Positions 37,954 through 47,163 of a DNA stretch of 64,000 nt are shown here, one piece after another. Location of the stretch: the NCBI RefSeq assembly GCF_025558585.1, contig NZ_CP094723.1:1426001-1490000 (forward strand). The letters run 5' to 3'. Source of the stretch: Staphylococcus sp. IVB6214 (GTDB lineage: Bacteria; Bacillota; Bacilli; Staphylococcales; Staphylococcaceae). The notes under the pieces are model-generated. The model did not search any database. It was given only the letters and a program-made list of their open reading frames with translations, and was not told the origin of the DNA. A program made the translations under genes and the position numbers. Each line of letters begins with the position of its first letter. The stretch's first letter is position 1.

Positions 37954-39240
37954 TTATTCAGCATGCATATGCCCTTTTAACTTTCGTCCTTCACGTTCAG
38001 ATAAAATTAATGCACAAGCAGCATCACCCGTGATATTTACAGCTGTACGAGACATATCTAAAAGTCGATCAATCCCTAAAATAATACCGATTGCTGCTGG
38101 ATTTAAATCAACGGCTGTTAATACCATTGCTAACATGATAAGTCCAACACCAGGAACACCTGCTGTCCCAACTGATGCAATAACCGCAACTAATACAACT
38201 GTAATCAATTGACCTATTGTTAAGTCTGCACCCATCAACTGTGCAATAAAGATTGTCGCTACCCCTTGCATGATCGCTGTTCCATCCATATTGACCGTTG
38301 CCCCTAAAGGTTGTACGAAGGAAGCAATCTCTGGTTTAACACCCATTCGCTTCGTACATTCCATCGAAACTGGTAACGCAGCATTTGAGCTTGAGCCACC
38401 AAATCCGACTGTAATCGCCGGGAAGAAACCTTTAAAAAATTCAATCGGACTACGCTTAGCTAGGAATTTCACTGCACCACCATAGACAACAAAGAAGTGA
38501 ATGAGCAATGCTGCGAGTACGACTACGAAGTATAAACCTAACTGTCGAATGGCACCAAATCCTGCACCAGTAAAAGCATGTGCAACAAGACCAAATGTCC
38601 CAATTGGTGCGAATACATTCATTACCATAGAGATAATATACATCAGTACCTCGTTAAATTGGTCGAAAAATTTATGTACGACTTTTGCTTTTTCACCAAC
38701 CATCATAATTCCGATTCCGATAAAAATCGCAAATGTAATAATTTGCAGCATGTTACCGTCTGTCATTGCTTCAACTGGATTTTTCGGGAAGAAGTTAATA
38801 ATCGTTTGGTCGAATGTTTGATTAAATGGTGAATCTTCTGCACTTTTTTGTGCTGTCAATTCTTTTTGATATGCTGTCACTTCATCACTCTTCAACAAAT
38901 CTGAGTGTCCTGCACCTGGCTTAACAATTAATGCTAAACACATTGCTAGCATGATTGCCAAAGCTGTTGTCGATAGGAAGAATAACATCGTTTTAAGTCC
39001 GATACCCCCTAATAATTTGGGATCTCCAACACCAATAACACCAAGTACGATTGATACAAAAACAACAGGTACAACTAACATAAAGATAAGATTTAGAAAT
39101 ATTTGTCCGATGAGATTGAATCCATATTGATCAATAAGTGTTACAAACTTTGCGCCTTCATAAAAGTTGAAAACTGAACCAATTGTAATACCTAATACAA
39201 GTGCAATAATTATTTTAACTGTAAGTCCTTTAAACTTCAT
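37954..39240 (-). CDS. gltT: Glutamate/dicarboxylate:cation symporter (DAACS family)
   Basis: A 428-aa protein with eight membrane helices and two re-entrant loops. The family loop GFGGSSSNAALPVSMECTKR (serine-rich HP1) and MDGTAIMQG (cation/substrate site, NMDGT motif) are intact. The C-terminal DRLLDMSRTAVNITGDA is the substrate-binding helix. It imports glutamate/aspartate or C4-dicarboxylates with protons or sodium. Substrate cannot be fixed from sequence; GltT is the best name. Confidence 0.85.
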   Translation of the reverse strand: MKFKGLTVKIIIALVLGITIGSVFNFYEGAKFVTLIDQYGFNLIGQIFLNLIFMLVVPVVFVSIVLGVIGVGDPKLLGGIGLKTMLFFLSTTALAIMLAMCLALIVKPGAGHSDLLKSDEVTAYQKELTAQKSAEDSPFNQTFDQTIINFFPKNPVEAMTDGNMLQIITFAIFIGIGIMMVGEKAKVVHKFFDQFNEVLMYIISMVMNVFAPIGTFGLVAHAFTGAGFGAIRQLGLYFVVVLAALLIHFFVVYGGAVKFLAKRSPIEFFKGFFPAITVGFGGSSSNAALPVSMECTKRMGVKPEIASFVQPLGATVNMDGTAIMQGVATIFIAQLMGADLTIGQLITVVLVAVIASVGTAGVPGVGLIMLAMVLTAVDLNPAAIGIILGIDRLLDMSRTAVNITGDAACALILSEREGRKLKGHMHAE

Positions 39241-39505
39241 TGTTCATTCATCCCCTTCTTCTAACAAGATTATCTTGCATCATTGAACGCACATTATTGC
39301 TATTAAATGTATCGTTCAACAAATTGTCACTATTCATATACTTGCAATCATATGTATAAAAATAGCTTATAAATAATTATAGTCAGAAGATTAACAATAT
39401 TGCAATGTAATTTTTATTGGCTTTCATCGGATTTTCATTGCATAATAATAAAATGCTATAATGAAAATCAAACATTTCTTTAAAATTTATTTGAGGTGTC
39501 CAGAC

Positions 39506-40381
39506 ATGCAATTGGATTATAAAATAACACAAGCTAAAAAAGGGGCATGGCTCAGTATTGTTACATATACATTATTAACGATTCTAAAAGTACTATATGG
39601 TTGGATCGCAAACAGTCGTGGTTTAACTGCAGATGGTATCAACAATGCGACTGATGTCGTAAGTTCTATTGCGATTCTTGTCGCCTTACAAATCTCCATG
39701 AAACCCGTTGATGAGAACCACCCATATGGACATTATCGATCTGAATTTATCGCATCTCTCATTGCTTCTTTTATTATGTTTGCTGTTAGTATTCAGGTTA
39801 TAATTACAGGCATTCAACATTTCTATAAAGGTCAATTCCACCAGCCGAGTCAATCTGCAGTCATCGTTGGTATTTTATCGAGTCTTATAATGTTTGCTGT
39901 TTTTCTGTATAATCATAACTTAGCTAAAAAAGTAAAAAGTAGTGCGTTAAAAGCTGCAAGTTATGATAATTTATCCGATGCACTTGTCTCGCTTGGTACA
40001 GTCATTGGAATCATTGGCGTTTATTTTGGCGCACCGATGCTAGATACATTAGCCGCAATTATTATTGGGTTGTTAATTATGAAAACAAGTATCGATATCT
40101 TTAAAGAAACTGCCATCACCTTAACAGATGGATATGACGAAGATGAGCTATCATATATTCATCAATGTATCGCACCGATTGAAGAAATACTGGAAATTAG
40201 AGATATTAAAGCCCGCAGTCACGGGATGATATCATTCATTGATGTGACGATTGCCGTCAATCCTAAACTTACCGTTGTTGAAAGTCATGAAATATCCGAT
40301 TTAATTGAGTCAAAACTGAAAGAACATTTAGGAGAAGTTGAAACAATTGTCCATATCGAACCCTATGAACCATCTATCTAA
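39506..40381 (+). CDS. Cation diffusion facilitator metal exporter
   Basis: A 291-aa CDF protein: six membrane helices and a C-terminal cytoplasmic domain (from about 205). Metal-binding residues are seen in DGINNATDVV (TM2), HPYGHYRSEF and DNLSDALVSLG (TM5, D..SD pattern rather than HxxxD). The DDxxD-like sites suggest manganese or iron specificity more than zinc, by family rule. ATG at 39506 follows TGAGGTG. Monocistronic, with its own terminator. Confidence 0.88.
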   Translation: MQLDYKITQAKKGAWLSIVTYTLLTILKVLYGWIANSRGLTADGINNATDVVSSIAILVALQISMKPVDENHPYGHYRSEFIASLIASFIMFAVSIQVIITGIQHFYKGQFHQPSQSAVIVGILSSLIMFAVFLYNHNLAKKVKSSALKAASYDNLSDALVSLGTVIGIIGVYFGAPMLDTLAAIIIGLLIMKTSIDIFKETAITLTDGYDEDELSYIHQCIAPIEEILEIRDIKARSHGMISFIDVTIAVNPKLTVVESHEISDLIESKLKEHLGEVETIVHIEPYEPSI

Positions 40382-40423
40382 TCATTTAATTTTGTGCAAA
40401 TGACTCATTTTTCAGGCAATAAA

Positions 40424-40470
40424 AATCACTTTAAAGGTTGTGCATACCAACCAATAAAGTGTTTTTTTTA
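40424..40470. terminator. Terminator between the CDF gene and airR
   Basis: AAATCACTTTA...TAAAGTGTTTTTTT with an inner GGTTG/CCAACC helix. It lies between convergent genes. Confidence 0.75.
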
Positions 40471-41094
40471 TATCAAATGATTACTCATAGCATAAAGAGC
40501 TGCCTGTGTTCGGTCTGTCACTTCTAGTTTGGATAAAATATGACTCACATGCGTTTTAATCGTTTTTTCAGATACGAATAACACATCTGCAATCTCTTTA
40601 TTCGTTTTTCCTTTTGCCATCTCTTTCAAAACTTCTGTTTCACGTTTTGATAATTTATTTTGAATGTGCGGTTTATTGTTTACAACTTCCATCACTTGTT
40701 GTGCTTCTTTATGAATAACTGTGTCCCCTTCTAAAACACGCTGAATAGATGCCATTAGCTGTTCTGGTTCCACATCTTTCATCTCATAGCCGTCTGCACC
40801 AACTTGCATCGCCGAAATCACATGTTCTTCATCAACATAACTTGTTAAAACTAGTATTTTAATTTTTGGATACTGTTGTTTTAATTGTTGAATCAATGTT
40901 ATTCCATTCATTTCAGGCATTACAAGATCTACAAGCACTAATTCAGGCTGACAAATATTATCGTGAAGCGCATCTAACAATTCTTGGCCAGCACTAAAAC
41001 TACCAACCATCTCAATGGTATCTCGTGTTGAGAGTAAAAATTCCAAACCTTGTCTTACAATATAGTGATCATCCACGATTGCAACTTTGGCCAT
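40468..41094 (-). CDS. airR: Response regulator AirR
   Basis: A 208-aa NarL/LuxR-type regulator. The receiver domain has acidic DD at 8-9, phospho-acceptor Asp about 56 (LVLVDLVMPEMNG) and the switch T/S plus Lys. The C-terminal HTH is LSKRETEVLKEMAKGKTNKE. It starts 1 nt after the airS stop. ATG at 41094 follows GGGAGGGGATG. In S. aureus AirSR (YhcSR) responds to oxygen/redox and regulates respiration and cell-wall genes. Confidence 0.9.
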   Translation of the reverse strand: MAKVAIVDDHYIVRQGLEFLLSTRDTIEMVGSFSAGQELLDALHDNICQPELVLVDLVMPEMNGITLIQQLKQQYPKIKILVLTSYVDEEHVISAMQVGADGYEMKDVEPEQLMASIQRVLEGDTVIHKEAQQVMEVVNNKPHIQNKLSKRETEVLKEMAKGKTNKEIADVLFVSEKTIKTHVSHILSKLEVTDRTQAALYAMSNHLI

Positions 41095-41095
41095 T

Positions 41096-42223
41096 TTACA
41101 TCCCCTCCCAACTATGATGATTATAAGGCACTTGAACAAACAAAGTCGTTCCGTTTTCAGTTGATAATGTAAGCTGCCCTTTTAATATTTTAACTCGTTG
41201 CTTTATATTTAATATACCGTGATGGGCACGTTCATCCACTGTATTCGGATCAAAGCCAACACCATCGTCTGTTATCGTGATCTCAAGCTTTTCATCGTCT
41301 TGATAGAACTTTACGTATATCTCATCTGTTCCAGCATGTTTTTTCGTATTATTCATTGCTTCTTGAATAATACGATATACATTTGTTTCAATCTTATTCT
41401 CCAAGTCAATCAGCCCTGACACAGAGACATGAATGTCGATACCAATCAAGTCAGCATATTGTTTCAAAGCATGGACCAATCCCTTTTCCAATCCAACTGG
41501 CTTCAATTGCCAGATGAGCGCTCGCATCTCATTCACGGCATTTTGACTTGTCATTTCAATTTGTGAGAAAGCCCTTTTTGACACATCATCTTGCGCCATT
41601 TGACCTGCAGCATGTGCAGTTAATTTTAATGAAAATAGCATTTGATTGACCGAATCATGCAAATCACGTGCGAGACGATTTCGTTCATTGATGCGTGCCG
41701 CTTCTTTCTCTTGATCCGTCAAATCGATTCGTTTAATAGCAGAACCAATTTGAAAAGCCACAGATTCCAACAACTCCAAATCTTCATCACTGTAATGATC
41801 TGTATGAGGCGTAGCAACATTTAAAAGCCCAAATTGTTCTGTACCTGATTTTAATGGAACTGTCGCATGATGCGTAATATCTTCAGTTTCTGTCGCAAAT
41901 TCACGACTTGCAAGATTAATACGAGAGCAATTGATGATATTCGAGGCCTTCGTAAGTTTCTTATTATGATAAGATTGGACACACCAACAGGTACCTTCTA
42001 CCATGTACTTACAATGGTGATTCGTCAAAGCTTTCGGCAAAGAACGATGTGACGCTAAGGTATGTGCGCCCGTTTCATCAATAAAGAAAATCCAGCCTGT
42101 CGTAAAATCACTGCCTTCAATTAAATAATCCAACGCACCGTCCATCATCGACTGCAACTCTGTCTCTTCGTTCAAAAACTCTGCAATCTCTTTTAATAGC
42201 GCCAATCGTGTCGGTTTCTCCAT
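41096..42223 (-). CDS. airS: Oxygen/redox sensor histidine kinase AirS (Fe-S GAF)
   Basis: A 375-aa soluble kinase. An N-terminal GAF domain holds four cysteines (about 71, 79, 81 and 99: HCKYMVEGTCWC... NIINC), the spacing known to carry the [2Fe-2S] cluster of S. aureus AirS. The HisKA_3 helix has the phospho-His in RNRLARDLHDSVNQ and an ATPase domain follows (DDGVGFDP). No membrane segment. Start at 42223 (MEKPTRL) follows GAGGAGATGAG. Operon with airR. Confidence 0.92.
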   Translation of the reverse strand: MEKPTRLALLKEIAEFLNEETELQSMMDGALDYLIEGSDFTTGWIFFIDETGAHTLASHRSLPKALTNHHCKYMVEGTCWCVQSYHNKKLTKASNIINCSRINLASREFATETEDITHHATVPLKSGTEQFGLLNVATPHTDHYSDEDLELLESVAFQIGSAIKRIDLTDQEKEAARINERNRLARDLHDSVNQMLFSLKLTAHAAGQMAQDDVSKRAFSQIEMTSQNAVNEMRALIWQLKPVGLEKGLVHALKQYADLIGIDIHVSVSGLIDLENKIETNVYRIIQEAMNNTKKHAGTDEIYVKFYQDDEKLEITITDDGVGFDPNTVDERAHHGILNIKQRVKILKGQLTLSTENGTTLFVQVPYNHHSWEGM

Positions 42224-42346
42224 CGTCTCATCTCCTCTATTCCACTCATTTGTATTATACATGTTCTATTTTATTGTGAAAAACATATCGCCCAGTCACA
42301 AGTGATTCAAATTTATGTTATGATAGAAAGGCTTAAGGAGGCTACT

Positions 42347-43174
42347 ATGAAGATAAACATCCCTCAACAATTTGACAACATGACATTGAGAGCCATGTTT
42401 CAATCATTGAAATTACCAAAAAAAGAACTACATCAATTGAATATGTCAAAAGAAATTTTGATTAATGACGAATCTGCGACGTTAAACACAACCGTCCATA
42501 CTGGTGACAATGTCGTACTACCGGAAACACATGCGGAGAGTCAATATTTACCAAGCTATCGCTATGCAAATATTGTTTATGAAGATGATTACCTTGCGAT
42601 TGTCTTAAAACCTAAAGGAGTCAAGACACATCCAAATGACTTGAAAGAAAGTAATACATTGATGAATCACGTCATCTATACATTGAATTGTCCATACGTT
42701 GAACCAATCCATAGACTCGACCAAGAAACTGTTGGATTATTAATCGTAGCGAAAAAACCACTCGTTAAAAAGATTTTGGACCGCATGTTAGAAGACAATG
42801 ACATTCATCGTATCTACCGTGCACAAGTGAAGAGTCTCTTACCAATCAAACCACAAACAATCGATATGCCCATCGGTAAAGATAAGTTTCATCCGAACAA
42901 ACGCCGTGTTTCACCAACTGGACAACGCGCAGTGACACATATTATCGAATCTGAAATGGTAAAAGAAGGCGTCTGTCAACTGTATGTTAAGTTAGATACA
43001 GGACGTACGCACCAAATTCGTGTACACCTTGCAGAAATAGGACATCCAGTTCTTGGGGATCCACTATATAGTGATGCAACATTACGTCAGTTGAAATTGG
43101 AAAGCTATAAAATCGAATTTGTACATCCATTTACACAAGAAACTGTTTCAGTGTCTTTAGATGATGTAGAATAA
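42347..43174 (+). CDS. RluA-family pseudouridine synthase
   Basis: A 275-aa enzyme. A short S4-like N-terminus is followed by IVYEDDYLAIVLKPKGVKTH, the catalytic HRLDQETVGLLIV (Asp nucleophile) and TGRTHQIRVHLAEIGHPVLG. It isomerises uridine in rRNA or tRNA; the target site cannot be assigned. Start at 42347 (MKINIPQQ) follows AAGGAGG. Divergent from airS and followed by a terminator. Confidence 0.9.
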   Translation: MKINIPQQFDNMTLRAMFQSLKLPKKELHQLNMSKEILINDESATLNTTVHTGDNVVLPETHAESQYLPSYRYANIVYEDDYLAIVLKPKGVKTHPNDLKESNTLMNHVIYTLNCPYVEPIHRLDQETVGLLIVAKKPLVKKILDRMLEDNDIHRIYRAQVKSLLPIKPQTIDMPIGKDKFHPNKRRVSPTGQRAVTHIIESEMVKEGVCQLYVKLDTGRTHQIRVHLAEIGHPVLGDPLYSDATLRQLKLESYKIEFVHPFTQETVSVSLDDVE

Positions 43175-43184
43175 ACCGAAATGT

Positions 43185-43225
43185 TAAAAAGCGTGCACTC
43201 CTGATTTAGGAGCGTACGCTTTTTT
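43185..43225 (+). terminator. Terminator of the pseudouridine synthase gene
   Basis: AAAAGCGTGCACTCC and GGAGCGTACGCTTTTTT form an almost perfect stem. Confidence 0.88.
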
Positions 43226-43314
43226 GCTGTATAACAGACAGTTCAGTAGAAATATAGACATGACTACCGTACAACTTAGTTTATTTAGCTTTTCTTTTAA
43301 TACATGTAGATACT

Positions 43315-44028
43315 TTATTTTTCATTCGAGTATTCAATAAATTTTTGTAATGTATAAATGAACAATTCATTTTCTTTTTGGAGATTTTTATGAGATGTTT
43401 TCATATTTTTGTATAGATTACTTTTTTTAACAGTGTTTTTCCAATTATAATTATTTTTATCTTTCACTAAATTATCTAAGCTATCTTTTATCTCTACGTA
43501 CGTTTTATCACTGTATTCAACTTGTAATAGTTTGTATAATGAAAACAATTCGTCATAATTAATTTCTCTATATGGTTTAATTAATTCATCCTCTGCCTTT
43601 TGTTGATTGTTTAATAAATTTTTCTCCCAATGATCAGCAAGTAGATACCTTGCGAATAATCTTATAATTCTAGGATCAAATTGTGATTTGCATTCAATTT
43701 TAACTGAAAAGCGAATTAATCTTTCTTCTCTTTCGATAGCTTCACAATATAAAATAATAATTTTCGTCATTATATCAAAATATGTTTTTGCGTTATCCTT
43801 ATAATTGAAACGCAAAGTCGTTCTTAATATCTGTACATCTTCCGGAACAATGTCTTGCTTCTCTGCTAATTCAAATAAAGATTTGCGCCAGCCAGATTTT
43901 GCATCTAATGAATCTATTAATTGTCTATGATTATTAGTAGTCGTATAATGATATGCTAAAAGACCTGCAATTAACGTAGCTATTGCAACATAAAAACTTT
44001 CAGTCCCTTTTAAAATTGTTGAAAACAT
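43315..44028 (-). CDS. Membrane-anchored protein of unknown function, 237 aa
   Basis: One N-terminal membrane helix (about 12-28, FYVAIATLIAGLLAYHY) then a mostly helical, Lys/Glu-rich cytosolic domain (SGWRKSLFELAEKQDI; LFARYLLADHWEKNLL). No family recognised. AT-rich compared with its neighbours. The ATG has no clear Shine-Dalgarno; instead the perfect palindrome TATAGTATACTATA abuts it, so the start may be different. It follows the 86-aa gene by 21 nt, likely an operon in a species-variable slot between the pseudouridine synthase gene and ppk. Confidence 0.6.
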   Translation of the reverse strand: MFSTILKGTESFYVAIATLIAGLLAYHYTTTNNHRQLIDSLDAKSGWRKSLFELAEKQDIVPEDVQILRTTLRFNYKDNAKTYFDIMTKIIILYCEAIEREERLIRFSVKIECKSQFDPRIIRLFARYLLADHWEKNLLNNQQKAEDELIKPYREINYDELFSLYKLLQVEYSDKTYVEIKDSLDNLVKDKNNYNWKNTVKKSNLYKNMKTSHKNLQKENELFIYTLQKFIEYSNEK

Positions 44029-44049
44029 GTATAGTATACTATATGTTAA

Positions 44050-44310
44050 TTATGATACTGAAATTAAGAATTGAAACAATCTAATAAAACTAAAACGCTC
44101 TAAAAATATTATAAATACTGTACCAATACAAAAAATCAAAAATATAATTTGTATCATATAACTAGAATTTTTATTTATGTCTATTATACTTGCTAAGATA
44201 CCCATACCGGCACCTATAAAAATCCAATGTCTCAAATAGATTATATATAATTTAATTCTATCAAACCGCTTTTTTAAGTCAGTTATATCTTCAAATTTAT
44301 TTCTTTCCAT
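44050..44310 (-). CDS. Small two-helix membrane protein, 86 aa
   Basis: A charged N-terminus (MERNKFEDITDLKKRFDRI) precedes two membrane helices (about 27-45 and 52-72). GGGGAG precedes the ATG. No family recognised. It is upstream of and probably co-transcribed with the 237-aa membrane protein; the two may form a complex. Accessory character is inferred from AT-richness and lack of a known counterpart. Confidence 0.55.
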   Translation of the reverse strand: MERNKFEDITDLKKRFDRIKLYIIYLRHWIFIGAGMGILASIIDINKNSSYMIQIIFLIFCIGTVFIIFLERFSFIRLFQFLISVS

Positions 44311-44424
44311 ATACTCCCCATCCCTTACTACATATACTCTTATGTTATAAAGATATTGAATAACTATTTACTTTATTTTACTGTACAAATATTTTCTGCA
44401 CTACAAAAGTTTGCAATAATACCC

Positions 44425-44466
44425 AAAAAATCACAGCCTTTATAGTTTTCCTATAAAGACTGCGAT
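44425..44466 (-). terminator. Terminator of ppk
   Basis: Minus-strand CGCAGTCTTTATAG pairs with CTATAAAGGCTGTG and is followed by TTTTTT. Confidence 0.85.
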
Positions 44467-44502
44467 CCTTAACTTTTACCGCTTCCTACGTATTCGGTTT
44501 TT

Positions 44503-46662
44503 TCAACGTTTCAATTTATTTCGAAAACGATTCACCCAACCTGTTGCTGCTCTGACAGGTTGGCCCGTCTCAACAATATTATCTTTTTTGCGTTTGATAC
44601 TGTAATTCATTGCTTCTTCCATTAAATATTCTTGGGCATTTAATGGCTCAAGGTCATTATCTACATAGTGATATACACCATAACGGTCTTGGTAACGTCC
44701 TTTTTGGTTATCTGATAACTGTAAGTTCATGTAGTTCACGAGACGTTCTGCAACTTCTTTATCCAGTACTGGGAATAAAATTTCTACACGCTTAATCATG
44801 TTACGAGTCATCATATCTGCGGAAGACAAGTAAATACGTGCATCTCCATTGTTATGGAAATAGTAAATACGTGAATGTTCGAGTAAACGGCCGACAATAC
44901 TAACAACTTCGATATTCTCACTCACACCCGGAATGCCAGGTTTCAAACAACAAATCCCTCTAATAATCAGTTGTACTTTAACACCTGCTTGTGATGCTTC
45001 AAATAACTTCGTGATAAGCGTTTTGTCAGTTAATGAGTTCATCTTCATCATCATTTTACCGTTACCATACTTTTTATGACTCTCAATTTCTTCGTCAATA
45101 CGTTCAATGAATGAATCACGGATTTCGTAAGGTGCAACAATCAGTTCTTGATAATCTGGTTTTACAGAGTAACCACTCAAATAGTTGAAGAAATTCATCG
45201 CATCTTCTGCTATTTTTTTATTTGTTGTAATGATACCCATATCTGTATATAGTTTTGCGGTTTTGTCATTGTAGTTCCCTGTACCAAGATGTACAAATGG
45301 TACTAGCTCTCCATTGATACGCTTCACAACTAATGTGATTTTACTGTGCGTTTTCAAGTGAGTCATACCATACATGACATGACACCCTGCTTCTTCTAAC
45401 ATACGTGCCCAATGCACGTTGTTTTCTTCGTCAAAACGTGCCTTCAATTCAACGAGTACCGTTACTTGTTTGCCGTTTTCCGCCGCATTTTTCAATGCAT
45501 CGATAATTGGTGAATCACTACTTACGCGATACAATGTTTGCTTAATTGCCATCGTATTAGGATCTTCAGAAGCTTCACGAATAAAGTCGACAATCGGATC
45601 AAACGACTCATATGGATGATGGAAGAAAATATCTCGTTTAAGTGCTAAGTCATAGACATTATGCCCCCCTAATGATTGTGGTACTTGTGGGACATAACGT
45701 GAATATTTCAAGTCTTTGAGTTTGTTCGATAAATGTCCGACAAGTTCGAACACCATTGTTAAATCAAGAGGGCCATCAGTGTAGTATACATCTTCAGGTG
45801 ATAATTCCAACGTATCGATTAACCAGTCCATTTCTAGATCTTGTTGTCCACGATTATCTATTTCTAAACGAACTGCTGCTCCACTTTTTCTTTCTTTCAA
45901 AAAGCGCTCAATTTCAATCAATAAGTCTTCCGCATCATCTTCATGAATCATTAAGTCCGCATTACGTGTAATTCTAAATGTGTACGTATTAAGAATCTCA
46001 TATCCTCTGAACAAATATCCCATGAAGAACGTAATGATATCTTCAATTAATATGATATATTGTTTGTTACCTTCATTAATTGTTGTGAAGCGATCTAACA
46101 GTGTAGGGATTTGTACAATTGCGGAGTTCACTTCATCCCCCGTATCAACATCAACAAATATATTCAGTGTTTTATTGTTTAACTTTGGAAAAGGTCGATA
46201 AGCGTCAATACCAAGTGGCGTCAATGTTGGTAAGATTTCATTCAAAAAGATAGTTTCTAGACGTTCAATTAATGGCTCATCTAAATCATCTGGCTTTGTA
46301 AGATAAACATCATATTCTTTCAACTCTTCAATCAGTTCATTAAATCGATGATATTGAAATGCAACATTTTTTCGATTTTTGCGCTCGATTGCTTGAAGCT
46401 GTTCAGAAGGAGTCAACTGCGATTTGTTTTCAGGTTTATCGTATCCCATTTTCACTTGGTCTTTAAGACCTGCGACACGCACCATAAAAAATTCATCTAA
46501 GTTAGAACTGCCGATTGCAATAAAGTTGAGTCTCTCTAACAAAGGATTTGTTTTATCACATGCTTCTTGTAGGACACGATAGTTGAAATCGAGCCAACTT
46601 ACTTCTCTATTGTTATAAAAACTAGGATCGTTAATATCAATTTTCAAATTATTGTTTGTCAC
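44503..46662 (-). CDS. ppk: Polyphosphate kinase (PPK1)
   Basis: A 719-aa enzyme that polymerises ATP gamma-phosphate into polyphosphate. N-terminal [17 protein letters not shown], core [18 protein letters not shown] (catalytic His of the HxK motif) and [12 protein letters not shown] (second His motif) are intact; family length about 690-720. I chose GTG at 46662 because GAGGTGG lies 9 nt upstream. The ATG at 46680 would put that site inside the coding frame. With ppx it controls polyphosphate level. As I recall, S. aureus lacks this gene at this locus. Confidence 0.93.
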   Translation of the reverse strand: MTNNNLKIDINDPSFYNNREVSWLDFNYRVLQEACDKTNPLLERLNFIAIGSSNLDEFFMVRVAGLKDQVKMGYDKPENKSQLTPSEQLQAIERKNRKNVAFQYHRFNELIEELKEYDVYLTKPDDLDEPLIERLETIFLNEILPTLTPLGIDAYRPFPKLNNKTLNIFVDVDTGDEVNSAIVQIPTLLDRFTTINEGNKQYIILIEDIITFFMGYLFRGYEILNTYTFRITRNADLMIHEDDAEDLLIEIERFLKERKSGAAVRLEIDNRGQQDLEMDWLIDTLELSPEDVYYTDGPLDLTMVFELVGHLSNKLKDLKYSRYVPQVPQSLGGHNVYDLALKRDIFFHHPYESFDPIVDFIREASEDPNTMAIKQTLYRVSSDSPIIDALKNAAENGKQVTVLVELKARFDEENNVHWARMLEEAGCHVMYGMTHLKTHSKITLVVKRINGELVPFVHLGTGNYNDKTAKLYTDMGIITTNKKIAEDAMNFFNYLSGYSVKPDYQELIVAPYEIRDSFIERIDEEIESHKKYGNGKMMMKMNSLTDKTLITKLFEASQAGVKVQLIIRGICCLKPGIPGVSENIEVVSIVGRLLEHSRIYYFHNNGDARIYLSSADMMTRNMIKRVEILFPVLDKEVAERLVNYMNLQLSDNQKGRYQDRYGVYHYVDNDLEPLNAQEYLMEEAMNYSIKRKKDNIVETGQPVRAATGWVNRFRNKLKR

Positions 46663-46811
46663 TTTGTCATTCCACCTCATTTTATGTGCCTGCTACTCTA
46701 TTGTGATACAAATTAAGACCTCCGTTGACAACGAAACAGTGTATTATCGTTTCAATATTTCTACCGCATTCTCCGTTTTTTAACTTTTCAGTTATTTGGG
46801 AATATAGGCTA

Positions 46812-46873
46812 AAGTGGGGAGCGGGACAGAAATCTTTTTTGCTATAAAAGCATTCATCCTCCCACCCCGGCAA
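46812..46873. repeat. Staphylococcal intergenic repeat (GGGACAGAAAT type)
   Basis: AGTGGGGAGCGGGACAGAAA starts a segment ending in TCCTCCCACCCCGG. This type of G-rich 'gggacagaaat' repeat is scattered between genes in many staphylococci. It can fold into a weak hairpin. It lies in the 500-bp gap between ppx and ppk; the remainder of the gap shows no gene. Confidence 0.6.
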
Positions 46874-47163
46874 GGTTAACTAGAAATTTAAAAGTAGATG
46901 ATTGATATGTGACTAGGTTTACTTAATAAACTTGTTAAATACTTAATCATCCTTGTCCGCATTTCCACTTCAGACACCTAATGCCTTTATACTTATCTCT
47001 TGATCTTAAAAGAGCGCATCTAAGCATTATGTCTCAGCGCCACACTTCTACCTAAAATCATTCTAAATACTGTATAATACAATCTTCATCTTTTCTGTTT
47101 CAACATCAATCTTTATTTTTTCGGCAGTCTCTACATCATCACGATTATCTTCGTATGCAAAAA

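Noticed and set aside
38030..38832. Several plus-strand frames opposite gltT
   Set aside because: Antisense shadows of a membrane-protein gene; no translation signals.
40468..42223. Identification of the two-component system as VraSR
   Set aside because: The kinase has a Cys-rich GAF domain and no membrane helices; this fits AirS, while VraS is a membrane kinase.
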